This document shows positions 7,957 to 16,846 of a stretch of DNA of 64,000 nucleotides, piece after piece (position 1 is the first letter of the stretch; the number at the start of each line of letters is the position of its first letter). Location of the stretch: contig NZ_KB905176.1 of the NCBI RefSeq assembly GCF_000378625.1, forward strand, positions 32,448 to 96,447. The letters run 5' to 3'. This stretch comes from Colwellia piezophila ATCC BAA-637. GTDB lineage: Bacteria > Pseudomonadota > Gammaproteobacteria > Enterobacterales > Alteromonadaceae. The notes beneath the pieces were generated by a model. It was not told the origin of the DNA, did not search any database, and was given only the letters and a program-made list of their open reading frames with translations. A program made the translations under genes and the position numbers.

Positions 7957-9477
7957 ATGATTTATGCAAATCCCGGCTCAGAAAAGGCTCTAATTACCTT
8001 CAAAAAACGTTATCAAAACTTTATTGGTGGCCAGTGGGTTGAACCTCAAAATGGAAAATACTTTGATAATATTAGTCCAATCAATGGGCAAGTATTTTGT
8101 CAAATCCCACAATCTGATCACCTTGATATTGAACTTGCCCTCGACGCGGCACATAAAGCAAAAGATGCCTGGGGTACTACATCGGTAACTGACCGCTCAA
8201 ATGCTTTATTGAAAATTGCTGACCGCCTTGAACAAAACTTAGAATTACTTGCTGTTGCCGAAACGTGGGATAACGGTAAAGCAATAAGAGAGACCTTAGC
8301 GGCAGATATTCCTCTGGCCGTTGATCACTTCCGCTACTTTGCTGGCTGTTTACGCGCACAAGAAGGCTCATTAGCTGAGTTAGATGAGAAAACTGTTTCT
8401 TATCATTTTCATGAACCTTTAGGTGTGGTTGGTCAAATTATCCCATGGAACTTCCCCATCCTTATGGCGGCTTGGAAGTTAGCGCCCGCATTAGCGGCAG
8501 GTAACTGTGTCATATTAAAACCTGCAGAGCAGACCCCCGCTTCAATTTTAGTATTGATGGAGTTAATTGAAGACATTTTGCCGGCAGGCGTACTCAATAT
8601 TGTTAATGGTTTTGGCGCTGAGGCAGGAGCAGCATTGGCTAGCAGTACACGCATAGCTAAAATTGCTTTTACGGGTTCAACACCTGTTGGTCAAAAAATA
8701 ATGCAAGCCGCGGCAAAAAATATTATCCCGTCAACGGTAGAGCTTGGCGGTAAATCGCCAAATATTTTCTTTGAAGATGTGCTTGATCATGAAGATGAGT
8801 ATTTAAGTAAATGTATTGAAGGCGCTGTACTTGCCTACTTTAACCAAGGTGAAGTATGTACCTGCCCATCACGTTTATTCGTTCAAGAAGATATTTATGA
8901 TAAATTTGTCGAAAAAGTCATCGAACGCACTAAAGCGATAACTCGCGGTAACCCCTTAGATACAACAACCATGGTGGGCGCACAGGCATCAAAGCAGCAG
9001 TTTGATAAGATCTTAAGTTATATCCAAATCGGTAAAGATGAAGGCGCGGAAGTACTTATGGGTGGTAACGTTGAACAATTAACCGATGAACTTAACAGTG
9101 GTTTTTATATTCAACCGACCTTACTTAAAGGTACAAATGATATGAGGGTCTTTCAAGAAGAAATTTTTGGCCCTGTTATTTCAGTCTGCACTTTTAAAGA
9201 TGAAGCTGAAGCACTTGAGTTAGCAAATAGTTCTGAATTTGGTTTAGGTGCGGGTGTTTGGTCACGTGATATGAATCGCGCTTATCGCATGGGACGTAAA
9301 ATTCAAGCGGGCCGTGTTTGGACTAATTGTTACCACATCTACCCTGCCCATGCTGCCTTTGGTGGTTATAAAAAATCGGGTGTGGGTCGTGAAACCCATA
9401 AAATGGCGTTAGAACAATATCAACAAACCAAAAATTTACTGGTAAGTTACGATATTAACCCTCTGGGTTTTTTCTAA
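7957..9477 (+). CDS. NAD(P)-dependent aldehyde dehydrogenase (AldB/ExaC type)
   Basis: A 506-residue aldehyde dehydrogenase that oxidises an aldehyde to the acid with NAD(P). The general-base glutamate is in VELGGKSPN (E262) and the nucleophile in NQGEVCTCPSR (C301); the double-cysteine CTC pattern is typical of the AldB/ExaC acetaldehyde dehydrogenase group. IPWNFP (162-167) forms part of the cofactor site. AGAGGA lies about eight bases before the ATG. The gene is divergent from an AraC regulator, and a strong hairpin terminator follows. Chain length of the substrate cannot be read from sequence; short-chain aldehydes are likely. Confidence 0.9.
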   Translation: MIYANPGSEKALITFKKRYQNFIGGQWVEPQNGKYFDNISPINGQVFCQIPQSDHLDIELALDAAHKAKDAWGTTSVTDRSNALLKIADRLEQNLELLAVAETWDNGKAIRETLAADIPLAVDHFRYFAGCLRAQEGSLAELDEKTVSYHFHEPLGVVGQIIPWNFPILMAAWKLAPALAAGNCVILKPAEQTPASILVLMELIEDILPAGVLNIVNGFGAEAGAALASSTRIAKIAFTGSTPVGQKIMQAAAKNIIPSTVELGGKSPNIFFEDVLDHEDEYLSKCIEGAVLAYFNQGEVCTCPSRLFVQEDIYDKFVEKVIERTKAITRGNPLDTTTMVGAQASKQQFDKILSYIQIGKDEGAEVLMGGNVEQLTDELNSGFYIQPTLLKGTNDMRVFQEEIFGPVISVCTFKDEAEALELANSSEFGLGAGVWSRDMNRAYRMGRKIQAGRVWTNCYHIYPAHAAFGGYKKSGVGRETHKMALEQYQQTKNLLVSYDINPLGFF

Positions 9478-9532
9478 CTCAGTTAATCCAAACTAGGCTA
9501 AGCCAAACGAGTTTAAATACATAAGTATTTAC

Positions 9533-9573
9533 ATAATGCCCATATCACATTAGTGATATGGGCATTATTTTTC
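9533..9573. terminator. Rho-independent terminator after aldehyde dehydrogenase
   Basis: A 16-bp perfect stem (ATAATGCCCATATCAC at 9533-9548, its complement at 9553-9568) with a 4-base loop is followed by a T-run. It ends the aldehyde dehydrogenase transcript. Confidence 0.9.
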
Positions 9574-9648
9574 TGGCTAACCGCTAGCTAATTGCTGATA
9601 ATGCTAATCATAAACCTTCTCTATCATTCAAGAATTAGCTATAAATTT

Positions 9649-10467
9649 ATGAGTAAAAAATTTTACGTCATCTGGAAAGGTGCAAAAACCGGTGTTTTCA
9701 CTACTTGGCCTGAAGTACAGCAACATACTGCCGGTCGCTCTGATGCACAATACATGGGTTTTGAATCAAAAAGTGCCGCCGAGCAAGCGTTTGCTTCAAC
9801 TTATACCAAAGCATTAATGCAACGTTCTTTAAGTAAAAATAGCGGAGCAAGTGCTGCGTCACCCTCTAGCCGGAAAACTACGAGCAAAACAGCGAGTAAA
9901 AGTACTGGTGCTAAAACGGCAACTATAAGCCCTAATGGCCCAAGTGATATTGAAATATATTGTGATGGTGCATGCTCACCTAATCCTGGAAAATCAGGCA
10001 CCGGCCTAGCGGTTTATGAACTAGGTAAAGTTACCTCTTTGTATTACGGTTTGTATCAGCCAAACGGTACCAATAATACTGCCGAGTTAAACGGTTTACT
10101 TTCTTCATTTCAAATAGCGCAGCACTTTATTGATAAAGATAAAGAGCAAAGTATTTGTATCCTCTCTGATTCAAAATATTCAATTGACTGTATCACTAAG
10201 TGGGCAAAAGGTTGGCAAGCCAAGGGGTGGACTCGTGGAAAAGGCGAAGAAGTCAAAAACTTAGCGCTAGTACAACAATGTTATGCGCTTTATAAAACCA
10301 TGCACACTAAGATCACTATTCGTCATGTTAAAGCCCATGCCAATATAGAAGGTAATGAATTGGCCGATAGAATGGCCGTATTAGCCAGAAAAAAACACCA
10401 AGAAGCTATGATACGTTATAGCGAGGAAATTAACATCAAAGCTCTTCTTGCCCTCGAATCTGGTTAA
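9649..10467 (+). CDS. Ribonuclease HI with N-terminal viroplasmin-like domain
   Basis: It degrades RNA in RNA-DNA hybrids. The frame is open from a TTG at 9592, but the ATG at 9649 (MSKKFYVIWKG) is preferred, since the viroplasmin-like RNA/DNA-hybrid-binding domain begins right there (about 1-45). That gives 272 residues. A Ser/Ala/Lys-rich linker (about 55-95) leads to the RNase H domain, where the acidic catalytic residues are visible in YCDGAC, TAELNG, LSDSKYS and EGNELADRMA. This two-domain form resembles eukaryotic RNase H1 and some bacterial RNases HI. No clear ribosome site precedes either start. Confidence 0.88.
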   Translation: MSKKFYVIWKGAKTGVFTTWPEVQQHTAGRSDAQYMGFESKSAAEQAFASTYTKALMQRSLSKNSGASAASPSSRKTTSKTASKSTGAKTATISPNGPSDIEIYCDGACSPNPGKSGTGLAVYELGKVTSLYYGLYQPNGTNNTAELNGLLSSFQIAQHFIDKDKEQSICILSDSKYSIDCITKWAKGWQAKGWTRGKGEEVKNLALVQQCYALYKTMHTKITIRHVKAHANIEGNELADRMAVLARKKHQEAMIRYSEEINIKALLALESG

Positions 10468-10552
10468 ATGGTTCTGAAACTAAGCCGTTCACAATTTAAG
10501 CGAGCCTAATTAAACTTATTTAAAACTAAACTGACTTAATACTAAGCTGACT

Positions 10553-11821
10553 ATGCCCATTAATATCCTGATTACTCTCGCGCTTTTATTGTTAACGGCC
10601 TTAGTGCTTTCGCGAATATTTACCCTACCGAGAAATATCTGGTTATTATTTATTTCTCAGCCGCTAGTGATGTCAGCTTCGTCCATTATCGTTTTTATTG
10701 GCGGTATATTATCGAGTAAGATGGCCAGCGATCCCTCTCTGGCCACCCTCCCCTTAACACTCATGATTCTAGGTGTAGCCGCCGGCTCTATTCCTGCGGC
10801 TATGTTAGCAAAAAACAAAGGTCGAAAGTTTGCTGTTTATACCGGTTTAAGTTTTTCGTTGACGGCGGCTATCATAGCGATATTTGCGGCAAAATTGGCT
10901 GTGTTTGAACTATTTTGTTTTGCTAGTTTACTGATTGGTGTCGGTGGATCCTTCGGTCAACAATTACGCTTCGCCGCGATTGAAAGTAGCTTAAAGAGCG
11001 ACGATGTACCTAAGATATTATCTATTTTGATGCTAAGTGGTGTTTTCGCCGCCTTTTTAGGCCCTGAAGTAGCCGTAGTGGGTAAAGATTTACTCAATTC
11101 TCCTTTTGGTTATGCTGGTTCATTTTTATTACTCGCAGTGCTGACTATTTGTTCCATGGTAATAATGTCGGCTTTTAAAAATCCGACAATCAATGAAGAT
11201 GAAACCGTTGGTGAAGCAAGGCCGTTAAGCGAAATTGTTAAACAACCTATCTTTTTGATTGCCATCGGCACTGCCACCATTGGCTTTGCCCTGATGAGTT
11301 ACTTAATGACGGCAACCCCTATTAGTATGCATAACATGCAAGGCCACAGTTTAAATGAGACCAAGTGGGTTATTCAAAGCCATATTGCTGCCATGTACTT
11401 GCCGTCGTTATTTACCCCTTGGTTAATAAAGTACATCAAATTAAAAGGGCTTATGTTCATCGGTACTTTAGTTTACGGGGTAGTCGCCTTTATCGCACTT
11501 TCTGGTCATGAAGTGATGCATTATTGGTGGGCCTTAGTATTACTAGGCATAGGCTGGAACTTCTTATTCCTAACAGGTACTTCACTGCTACCACAAAGTT
11601 ATCACGCCAGCGAACGACATAAAGTACAAGCGACCAATGACTTTGTTTTATTTGGTTTTCAAGCCGCAGCATCACTGTTAGCAGGTTGGGTATTATTTAA
11701 CGCTGGATGGCATTGGGTAGTAATAACCAGCATACCTTTTATCTTGGTACTTTGTGCGGTGATAGCCCTTTATCATAAACACCAAAAATCGATATTGCTA
11801 AAGTCAGCAGAAACAAATTAA
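10553..11821 (+). CDS. MFS transporter
   Basis: A 422-residue integral membrane protein with about twelve hydrophobic segments, the size and pattern of a major facilitator transporter. A short basic loop follows transmembrane segment 2-3 (AMLAKNKGRKFAVYTG), matching the GxxxDRxGRR loop of MFS permeases, and the central cytoplasmic loop is around residues 215-230. The substrate is unknown. It stands alone, about 85 bases after the RNase HI gene. Start MPINILITLALLLLTALVL has no obvious ribosome site. Confidence 0.75.
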   Translation: MPINILITLALLLLTALVLSRIFTLPRNIWLLFISQPLVMSASSIIVFIGGILSSKMASDPSLATLPLTLMILGVAAGSIPAAMLAKNKGRKFAVYTGLSFSLTAAIIAIFAAKLAVFELFCFASLLIGVGGSFGQQLRFAAIESSLKSDDVPKILSILMLSGVFAAFLGPEVAVVGKDLLNSPFGYAGSFLLLAVLTICSMVIMSAFKNPTINEDETVGEARPLSEIVKQPIFLIAIGTATIGFALMSYLMTATPISMHNMQGHSLNETKWVIQSHIAAMYLPSLFTPWLIKYIKLKGLMFIGTLVYGVVAFIALSGHEVMHYWWALVLLGIGWNFLFLTGTSLLPQSYHASERHKVQATNDFVLFGFQAAASLLAGWVLFNAGWHWVVITSIPFILVLCAVIALYHKHQKSILLKSAETN

Positions 11822-11876
11822 CGTTATAAAAATTTAGTTTCCCTATTCCGTACAATTAATTTATCACAGAGAAAAA

Positions 11877-12243
11877 ATGAAGCTTTCAGAACAAGTATTT
11901 TCATTGCTAATTTCCAGCGCTGTGGCCGTGATTTGGCTTTAACAGCCAAGCGGCTGAGCATGCAGCTAACGCTGGCGTGGACCGCAGTAAATCGAGTAAC
12001 CATCAACGGTAATAAAACATAGCCGGAGAAAAGTTCACGGTTGATGAGGCGCTTCGAGCCATAACTATTGATGCCGCTTGGACTAAGCGTTGGGAAGATA
12101 AAATAGGTTCTATTGTCGCGGGTAAAAATGCTGATTTTGCTATATTAGAACAAGACCCCTACCAAGTAGATCCTAAAAAGCTTAAAGATATTAAAATTTG
12201 GGGTACAGTGTTTGAAGGTAAAAAGTATCCAGTAAAGCATTAA
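11877..12243 (+). pseudogene. Remnant of a YtcJ-type amidohydrolase
   Basis: Two ends of a secreted metal-dependent amidohydrolase are joined with the middle lost. The 5' part begins at ATG 11877 and reads MKLSEQVFSLLISSAVAV, a signal-peptide-like start; after frame changes it continues as SQAAEHAANAG and as AVNRVTINGN, typical of the mature N-terminus. From 12025 a different frame reads GEKFTVDEALRAITIDAAW, then GSIVAGKNADFAILEQDPY and a stop at 12241, the classic C-terminus of the family. A full gene would be about 1.7 kb, so more than 1 kb is deleted. It cannot make a functional enzyme. Confidence 0.75.
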
Positions 12244-12339
12244 GCAGCTATATTGCTAAGAACAATTGACTAATAACTAATATTTTGAGTTAATCTTTGA
12301 GCGTTAAGCACGCAAAACAAAAATAAAAAGGAGATAATT

Positions 12340-12576
12340 ATGAGTGGTACAACTATGGTGGTTGTTATTGTCAGTGTCGTTTTTGGCGTTTTATATAAGA
12401 TGTATAACAAACATCTCGAATTCAAAGCTAAAACAATTGCCCACAATCATGATGCTGATGGTAAAAGTGATGGTCTTAGCAAAGAAATACAAGCCCTAAC
12501 CGAACGTGTACAAGTACTTGAAACTATTGTTACTGATGAGGGTTACCAAGTTAAAAAGGACATTGATCAACTGTAA
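12340..12576 (+). CDS. PspB-like small membrane protein
   Basis: A 78-residue protein with one N-terminal transmembrane segment (about 5-20) and a C-terminal coiled-coil stretch LTERVQVLETIVTDEGYQV. This layout and the LxERVxxLExIxxDE pattern resemble phage shock protein B, a partner of PspC in envelope stress sensing. A good ribosome site, AAGGAG, lies seven bases before the ATG. No pspA or pspC is adjacent, so a stress role is inference from similarity alone. Confidence 0.6.
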   Translation: MSGTTMVVVIVSVVFGVLYKMYNKHLEFKAKTIAHNHDADGKSDGLSKEIQALTERVQVLETIVTDEGYQVKKDIDQL

Positions 12577-12607
12577 TTTTTAAGTAGACCAAGAGAGTAT
12601 TCAAGCG

Positions 12608-12811
12608 ATGAAGTTAATTATGAAAACTGAGTTTGATAACCTTAGGCTCAATAGTAAGCATGATTATGAAACCGACAGCAACGGTGATAAACAAGTCGTT
12701 AAGATTTATTGCGGAGAGCTATTAATTGCCAAAAAAATCAAACAGCATAAGTCTATTCGTTTTTTTGGCATTTCCGGCTACGAACAATATCTCACCCAAG
12801 AAGCGGTTTAG
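12608..12811 (+). CDS. Small hypothetical protein
   Basis: A 67-residue product (56 or more residues if the second ATG at 12620 is used) that I do not recognise. It is charged, with no signal peptide or membrane segment. It lies 31 bases after the PspB-like gene on the same strand, with AAGAGAG about fifteen bases before the first ATG, so it may be the second gene of a small operon. Coding status is likely but not certain. Confidence 0.45.
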   Translation: MKLIMKTEFDNLRLNSKHDYETDSNGDKQVVKIYCGELLIAKKIKQHKSIRFFGISGYEQYLTQEAV

Positions 12812-12821
12812 AAGCAGTTCC

Positions 12822-13166
12822 CTACTTCTTCAGCATTGATTTTAAATCGGCGAACGGGTTATAGGTGGCGGTATCTTGATTGGTATCGCCCGCTTTTACT
12901 TCCGTTTTATAGTTCGCATGGTCAGTATATTTAGCATGTTCATTGTCATGACAGTAAATACACAGTAATTCCCAGTTACTACCATCGTTAGGGTTGTTGG
13001 TATGATCGTGATCCATATGATGTACGGTTAATTCTCTTAAGTTAGAAAACTCAAAAGCACGGGCACAGCGACCACATACCCAAGGGTATAATTTTAATGC
13101 TCGGTCACGATAACCTTTTTCTTGTTGTTTGTAGTTGGCACTAGTGCCAAAGCGATCAGTGGACAT
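12822..13166 (-). CDS. yajD: HNH nuclease family protein YajD
   Basis: A 114-residue protein matching YajD of enterobacteria in length and motifs. The zinc-finger cysteines are in WVCGRCARAF (about 29-38) and in LLCIYCHDNEHAKY (about 87-100); the HNH catalytic part is TVHHMDHDHTNNPNDGSNWELL. These proteins are predicted metal-dependent nucleases with unknown targets. The gene is convergent with the small hypothetical gene at 12608-12811, only 10 bases away. Confidence 0.85.
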   Translation of the reverse strand: MSTDRFGTSANYKQQEKGYRDRALKLYPWVCGRCARAFEFSNLRELTVHHMDHDHTNNPNDGSNWELLCIYCHDNEHAKYTDHANYKTEVKAGDTNQDTATYNPFADLKSMLKK

Positions 13167-13266
13167 AGGATTTCAGGACATAAATGAGTGAACAGTAACA
13201 CTAGTGTATTGCTAAGCACTTTACTTAGCAATAGCGAGAGTTAGCAATAGCGATTACAAAGCAGTA

Positions 13267-13677
13267 CTACATATTGAGGGTATCTATTTCAACTTTAGTT
13301 TGCTGCTCTAATACTTCCAAGGTTTTCCCATGTGGTATAGGTAAACGAGTTTCCGCATCAACTTGCACAAAAACGATATCATCGGCTAAACAGATAGTCT
13401 TTTTAGTGGCTTTATTACGGACTAAACAAGTCACGGTAATAGAAGTACGACCTACTTTTTTAGTTTCTAAACCAAACTCAACCACATCTCCTTGCATAGC
13501 AGCAGATTCAAAACTAATTTCACCAATATGCTTGGTTACCAAACAGTTGGTTTCTAATTGGCAGATAGCGTAAATGGCCGCCTCTTCATCAATCCATTCG
13601 AGCGCGCGACCGCCAAATAAAGAATTGGCGTAATTTAAATCGTTGGGCATCACAAGACGACGAGAAAGAAAGCGCAT
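13267..13677 (-). CDS. Hotdog-fold acyl-CoA thioesterase
   Basis: A 136-residue protein starting with RFLSRRLVMPNDLNYANSLFGGRALEWIDEEAA (positions 2-34 of the protein), which matches the substrate-binding helix of YciA-type acyl-CoA thioesterases. It would hydrolyse acyl-CoAs to free acid and CoA in the cytosol, working as a hexamer in the family. The acidic residue in WIDEEAA fills the usual active-site position. It is a single gene, with YajD downstream on the same strand. Confidence 0.82.
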   Translation of the reverse strand: MRFLSRRLVMPNDLNYANSLFGGRALEWIDEEAAIYAICQLETNCLVTKHIGEISFESAAMQGDVVEFGLETKKVGRTSITVTCLVRNKATKKTICLADDIVFVQVDAETRLPIPHGKTLEVLEQQTKVEIDTLNM

Positions 13678-13968
13678 AATAGACCTTTGGGTAACATATT
13701 TATTTAAGTGGTATGACCTATTATAGCACTATTAATACTAGTTATTGAGTATTAGCTCTAAGAATAGGTTTGTTAGCTAATTCGCTTGTTAATAGACATA
13801 GCTTTGTCATTAAAATAACAAAACATTCTTAAATAATTTCAGGGAAGCATTTGGTTTTAAATAGTAGACTTTCATTTTAACTTACTTTGATGTAGGCTAA
13901 AAAGTAACCGATAACTCTAGAAGTACAGAGTCTTTATACCATAGTATTAATAACTTGGAGATTACCCG

Positions 13969-14460
13969 ATGAGATGGAATTCACTTTGTTTTGTATCACT
14001 TTTTGTAGGAGCTACTGCGTTCGCTGAAATCCCTAATACTTTAATTTCAATCCAAAGTGTTGAACTAAATAACAAAGATAAACCGATTATGAGAACTTAC
14101 CAAGAAAGGTGGAACGTCTACCAAATAATTAATGAAAAAACACAAAAAATAAAGTCAATCAATCAAAACGGCAAAGCAAAAGCGATCTACTTAGAGCCGG
14201 GGAGTTATTGCTTAAAGTCATTTAACTTGTCTGATTCAGATAAAGTTAATATATTAAATCCCCATTGCTTTAAAGTTGTAGTAAATGTGATATCAAATAC
14301 CGGGACTTTTGTCATAGGAACGAGAGTAGGTAATGATAAAGGTAGCGCTAGCAGGTTTGCTCTATTGGTTGACATGAAAGACAACTATTCAGAGTTAGAG
14401 TCTATTTTAGCGGTGACTAATTCCGTACCCGCGGTTATATATAAATCCGAAGCTAACTAG
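13969..14460 (+). CDS. Secreted hypothetical protein
   Basis: A 163-residue protein that I do not recognise. Residues 1-19 (MRWNSLCFVSLFVGATAFA, then E) form a clear signal peptide with an AFA-E cleavage site, so it is exported to the periplasm. Two cysteines near residues 86 and 105 could form a disulfide. GGAG lies nine bases upstream of the ATG. The stop codon abuts a uracil-DNA glycosylase remnant. A periplasmic or lipoprotein-like role is possible, but nothing points to a function. Confidence 0.65.
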   Translation: MRWNSLCFVSLFVGATAFAEIPNTLISIQSVELNNKDKPIMRTYQERWNVYQIINEKTQKIKSINQNGKAKAIYLEPGSYCLKSFNLSDSDKVNILNPHCFKVVVNVISNTGTFVIGTRVGNDKGSASRFALLVDMKDNYSELESILAVTNSVPAVIYKSEAN

Positions 14461-14461
14461 G

Positions 14462-14728
14462 CGGGAAAAAATCCTTGCCCAGCTTAAACACATAGAACTC
14501 ACTATTGTACTGGGCAGTTATGCCCAGAAGTATCATTTGGGCAAGGCGAACGCTTCAGTGACTGACTTGGTAAAATCCTGGCAAAGCTACTGGCCAAATA
14601 TAGTTCCGCTGCCACACCCTAGCCCTCGAAATAACTTCTGGCTTCACAAAAACTCCTGGTTTGAGACCGAGCTACTCCCTATACTTCGACTTCGTGTTGC
14701 CGAGTCATTAAAAGATAGTAATACCTAG
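14462..14728 (+). pseudogene. C-terminal fragment of a uracil-DNA glycosylase-like protein
   Basis: The frame reads without a proper start from about 14462. It contains IVLGSYAQKYHL and then PLPHPSPRNNFWLHKNSWFE, the conserved HPSPRNxxW motif and tail of the COG1573-type uracil-DNA glycosylase family. Only about 88 residues remain of the usual 190 or so; the N-terminal catalytic part (GExPG-like motif and cysteines) is absent, replaced by the upstream secreted-protein gene. The only start codon within it is a TTG at 14537. I take it as a remnant of a deletion. Confidence 0.7.
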
Positions 14729-14865
14729 AATATAAACTTTCCCTTGGTTTAGATGTGTAATCAGCCAATGTCGGCTGCAAGTCGGGCTAATGTCAGGTAG
14801 AAATCGTCACCGACAATAACAAAAATAATGAATACTTGTGATTCAAAAGTACAGAGGTAAATTTA

Positions 14866-15345
14866 ATGATTCTCAAAGAACTGCGTATTAACCGTCACTT
14901 CTCACAAGAGCAATTAGCTCAAATGTCTGGATTAAATGTTAGGACAATACAACGTATAGAAAGCGGAAAAAAGGCGAGCTTAGAGTCTCTTAAATGTATT
15001 GCTGCTGCACTTGATGTTGATGTAACAACCTTGAATCAGGAGAAATTTATGATAGATAAAAAATCAGATAACTGGAAGAATTTACCTTTGTTATTAAAGT
15101 GCTGGTTTGTTTTTAACTTTTTACAAACCAGACCCAGTAGAAAATCAGCCTATCGCATTGAAATGATTGGCCATATAAGTGGCTTTATATTTTGCTGTTT
15201 AGGTCTTATTAGTGAAGCTGCACTCGTTGGCGGTCTACTTATGCTTGCTACGGCTTATTTATACCACGGATTGATATGGCACGGTGATCAGCATGGTATT
15301 TGGTATGATCATGAACCAAGCCACCCCCCTAAACTTAACCAGTAG
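14866..15345 (+). CDS. XRE-family helix-turn-helix protein with membrane C-terminus
   Basis: A 159-residue protein. Residues 1-60 are a Cro/C1-type helix-turn-helix (FSQEQLAQMSGLNVRTIQRI). The second half has two hydrophobic segments (about 100-118 and 120-138) followed by a His/Pro-rich tail, resembling the 2TM domains found fused to such regulators. It may be a membrane-tethered transcription factor. AGAGG lies about ten bases upstream of the ATG. The regulated genes are unknown; the next two genes follow closely on the same strand. Confidence 0.75.
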   Translation: MILKELRINRHFSQEQLAQMSGLNVRTIQRIESGKKASLESLKCIAAALDVDVTTLNQEKFMIDKKSDNWKNLPLLLKCWFVFNFLQTRPSRKSAYRIEMIGHISGFIFCCLGLISEAALVGGLLMLATAYLYHGLIWHGDQHGIWYDHEPSHPPKLNQ

Positions 15346-15364
15346 ATGTAATGAGTAAGTGTAA

Positions 15365-15763
15365 ATGCGTATTACTTTTGTCTTTTTACTTTTCTTCATT
15401 TCACTTTACGTGAATGCAGAAAACATTAAACCCTTCACTACAGACGGCTGTAGTGTATTTCCTGATGGCACATTTAAGCAAAATCAATTATGGCTATCGT
15501 GTTGCACTGCTCATGATTATGCTTATTGGCAAGGTGGCACTTACCATGAAAAACTGCTGGCTGATAAAAAACTTCACCAATGTGTTGCTCAAGTAGGAGA
15601 GCCTCACATCGCCAACCTTATGCTAGCGGGTGTTCGTGTCGGTGGCAGTCCATATCTGCCTACATCATTTAGATGGGGTTATGGTTGGTCGTACCCTAGG
15701 TGGTACAAGATATTAACAGATGCAGAAAAAAAGCAGATAAAAGCGATGGAATATGACAAATAA
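15365..15763 (+). CDS. Secreted phospholipase A2-like protein
   Basis: A 132-residue protein with a signal peptide (about 1-19, ending in NAE). The mature part carries DGCSVFPDGT and then WLSCCTAHDYAYWQGG; the CCxxHDY pattern is the core of secreted phospholipase A2 active sites, where the histidine and aspartate are catalytic. It would act in the periplasm or outside the cell on phospholipids. It starts 19 bases after the preceding HTH gene and overlaps the following kinase gene by 11 bases. PLA2 activity is inferred from the motif only. Confidence 0.65.
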   Translation: MRITFVFLLFFISLYVNAENIKPFTTDGCSVFPDGTFKQNQLWLSCCTAHDYAYWQGGTYHEKLLADKKLHQCVAQVGEPHIANLMLAGVRVGGSPYLPTSFRWGYGWSYPRWYKILTDAEKKQIKAMEYDK

Positions 15764-16322
15764 CAAACCACAAGTAATCGCGATCAGCGGAGTATCTGGC
15801 GCAGGTAAAACTACCGCGGTAAAATTTTTGGCAAAGCACTTTACTTGCCCCTATTTACTTTTTGATGATCATACCGATAGCCATACTTACCCCCAGGATA
15901 TGAAACGATGGCTTAACCATGGCGCTAACCTCGATCTTATCCAAACACCAAAATTTGTTAGTGCATTACAAAAACTAATATCGACGGATAACAGCAGTTT
16001 CATTTTTATTGAAGAGCCTTTTGGCAGGGAGCGAGACCCAATGTCTTTATTAGTTGATTATGTCGTTTTGTTGGATCAACCATTAGAGTTATGCCTAAGC
16101 CGCATTATCAAAAGGCATACTGCTAACCTCACTGGTGATAGTTCAGCTTCGTTAAGTTCAATGGTGAACTTCTTGGATAAATACCATGACCACTTTAGAG
16201 AAATTTACATCAGTTCCGCTAACAAAGTTCGCCAAAATTGTGATTTAATCATCTCGGGTAACCGCTCTACTAAAGAGACCACAAGTGCAATTATTGACTG
16301 GTTGAAAACAAAGGCAAACTAA
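15753..16322 (+). CDS. P-loop nucleoside/uridine kinase-like protein
   Basis: A 189-residue P-loop protein with Walker A GVSGAGKTT (about 13-21), a DDHTDS stretch (about 38-43) and a Walker B-like FIFIEEPFG (about 84-92). The lid-like region is near SRIIKRH (about 119-125). This resembles the uridine kinase / adenylate-kinase-like fold that phosphorylates small molecules. Its ATG sits within the last codons of the upstream PLA2-like gene (11-base overlap), so translation is probably coupled. The substrate is unknown. Confidence 0.7.
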   Translation: MTNNKPQVIAISGVSGAGKTTAVKFLAKHFTCPYLLFDDHTDSHTYPQDMKRWLNHGANLDLIQTPKFVSALQKLISTDNSSFIFIEEPFGRERDPMSLLVDYVVLLDQPLELCLSRIIKRHTANLTGDSSASLSSMVNFLDKYHDHFREIYISSANKVRQNCDLIISGNRSTKETTSAIIDWLKTKAN

Positions 16323-16381
16323 CTTTTAACTCAAGTAAACAAAATATCGCTATTTATAAATATTAACGTTAAGGGGATTAT

Positions 16382-16687
16382 ATGTCGTATGAAATACTCG
16401 TCGGTTTACATGTTTTAGATGATCTCAAATATGAGCATTACCGCAAAGCCATGAAACCAATACTTGCAGATTATCAAGGTTATTTTGGCTATGATTTTAA
16501 AGTATCCGAGGTGTTAATTTCACCCGAAAATAGTGATATCAACCGAGTATTTACTATAAACTTTAGCAATAAGAATAAAATGGAAGGGTTTTTCTCAGAC
16601 GCTCAATACCTAGTGGTTAAAGAGCAGTATTTTGTTGAGTCGGTGGCGAGTGCCACCATCATAGCAAGTTATGAAAAAGAGACTTAA
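16382..16687 (+). CDS. DUF1330-like small protein
   Basis: A 101-residue protein with a dimeric alpha/beta barrel look: YEILVGLHVLDDLKYEHYRKAM at the start and a conserved FSDAQYLVVKEQYF late in the chain, as in DUF1330 proteins (the two pieces are positions 3-24 and 70-83). These are small cytosolic proteins without a proven function. AAGGGGA lies five bases before the ATG. It stands 59 bases after the kinase gene and may be read from the same transcript. Confidence 0.6.
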   Translation: MSYEILVGLHVLDDLKYEHYRKAMKPILADYQGYFGYDFKVSEVLISPENSDINRVFTINFSNKNKMEGFFSDAQYLVVKEQYFVESVASATIIASYEKET

Positions 16688-16846
16688 TAAGACTCTTCAT
16701 AACATAACGACTCAGGGATTTTAGGCTGAAGATTCCTAGCTTACACTTCTGTCATTAATGTTGAGATTAGCTGCTTGAACCTTAAAATCGCTAAAGAGAG
16801 CAACAGACATAATCTCATTATTTATCATTCACTCAACAAGTAGCAG

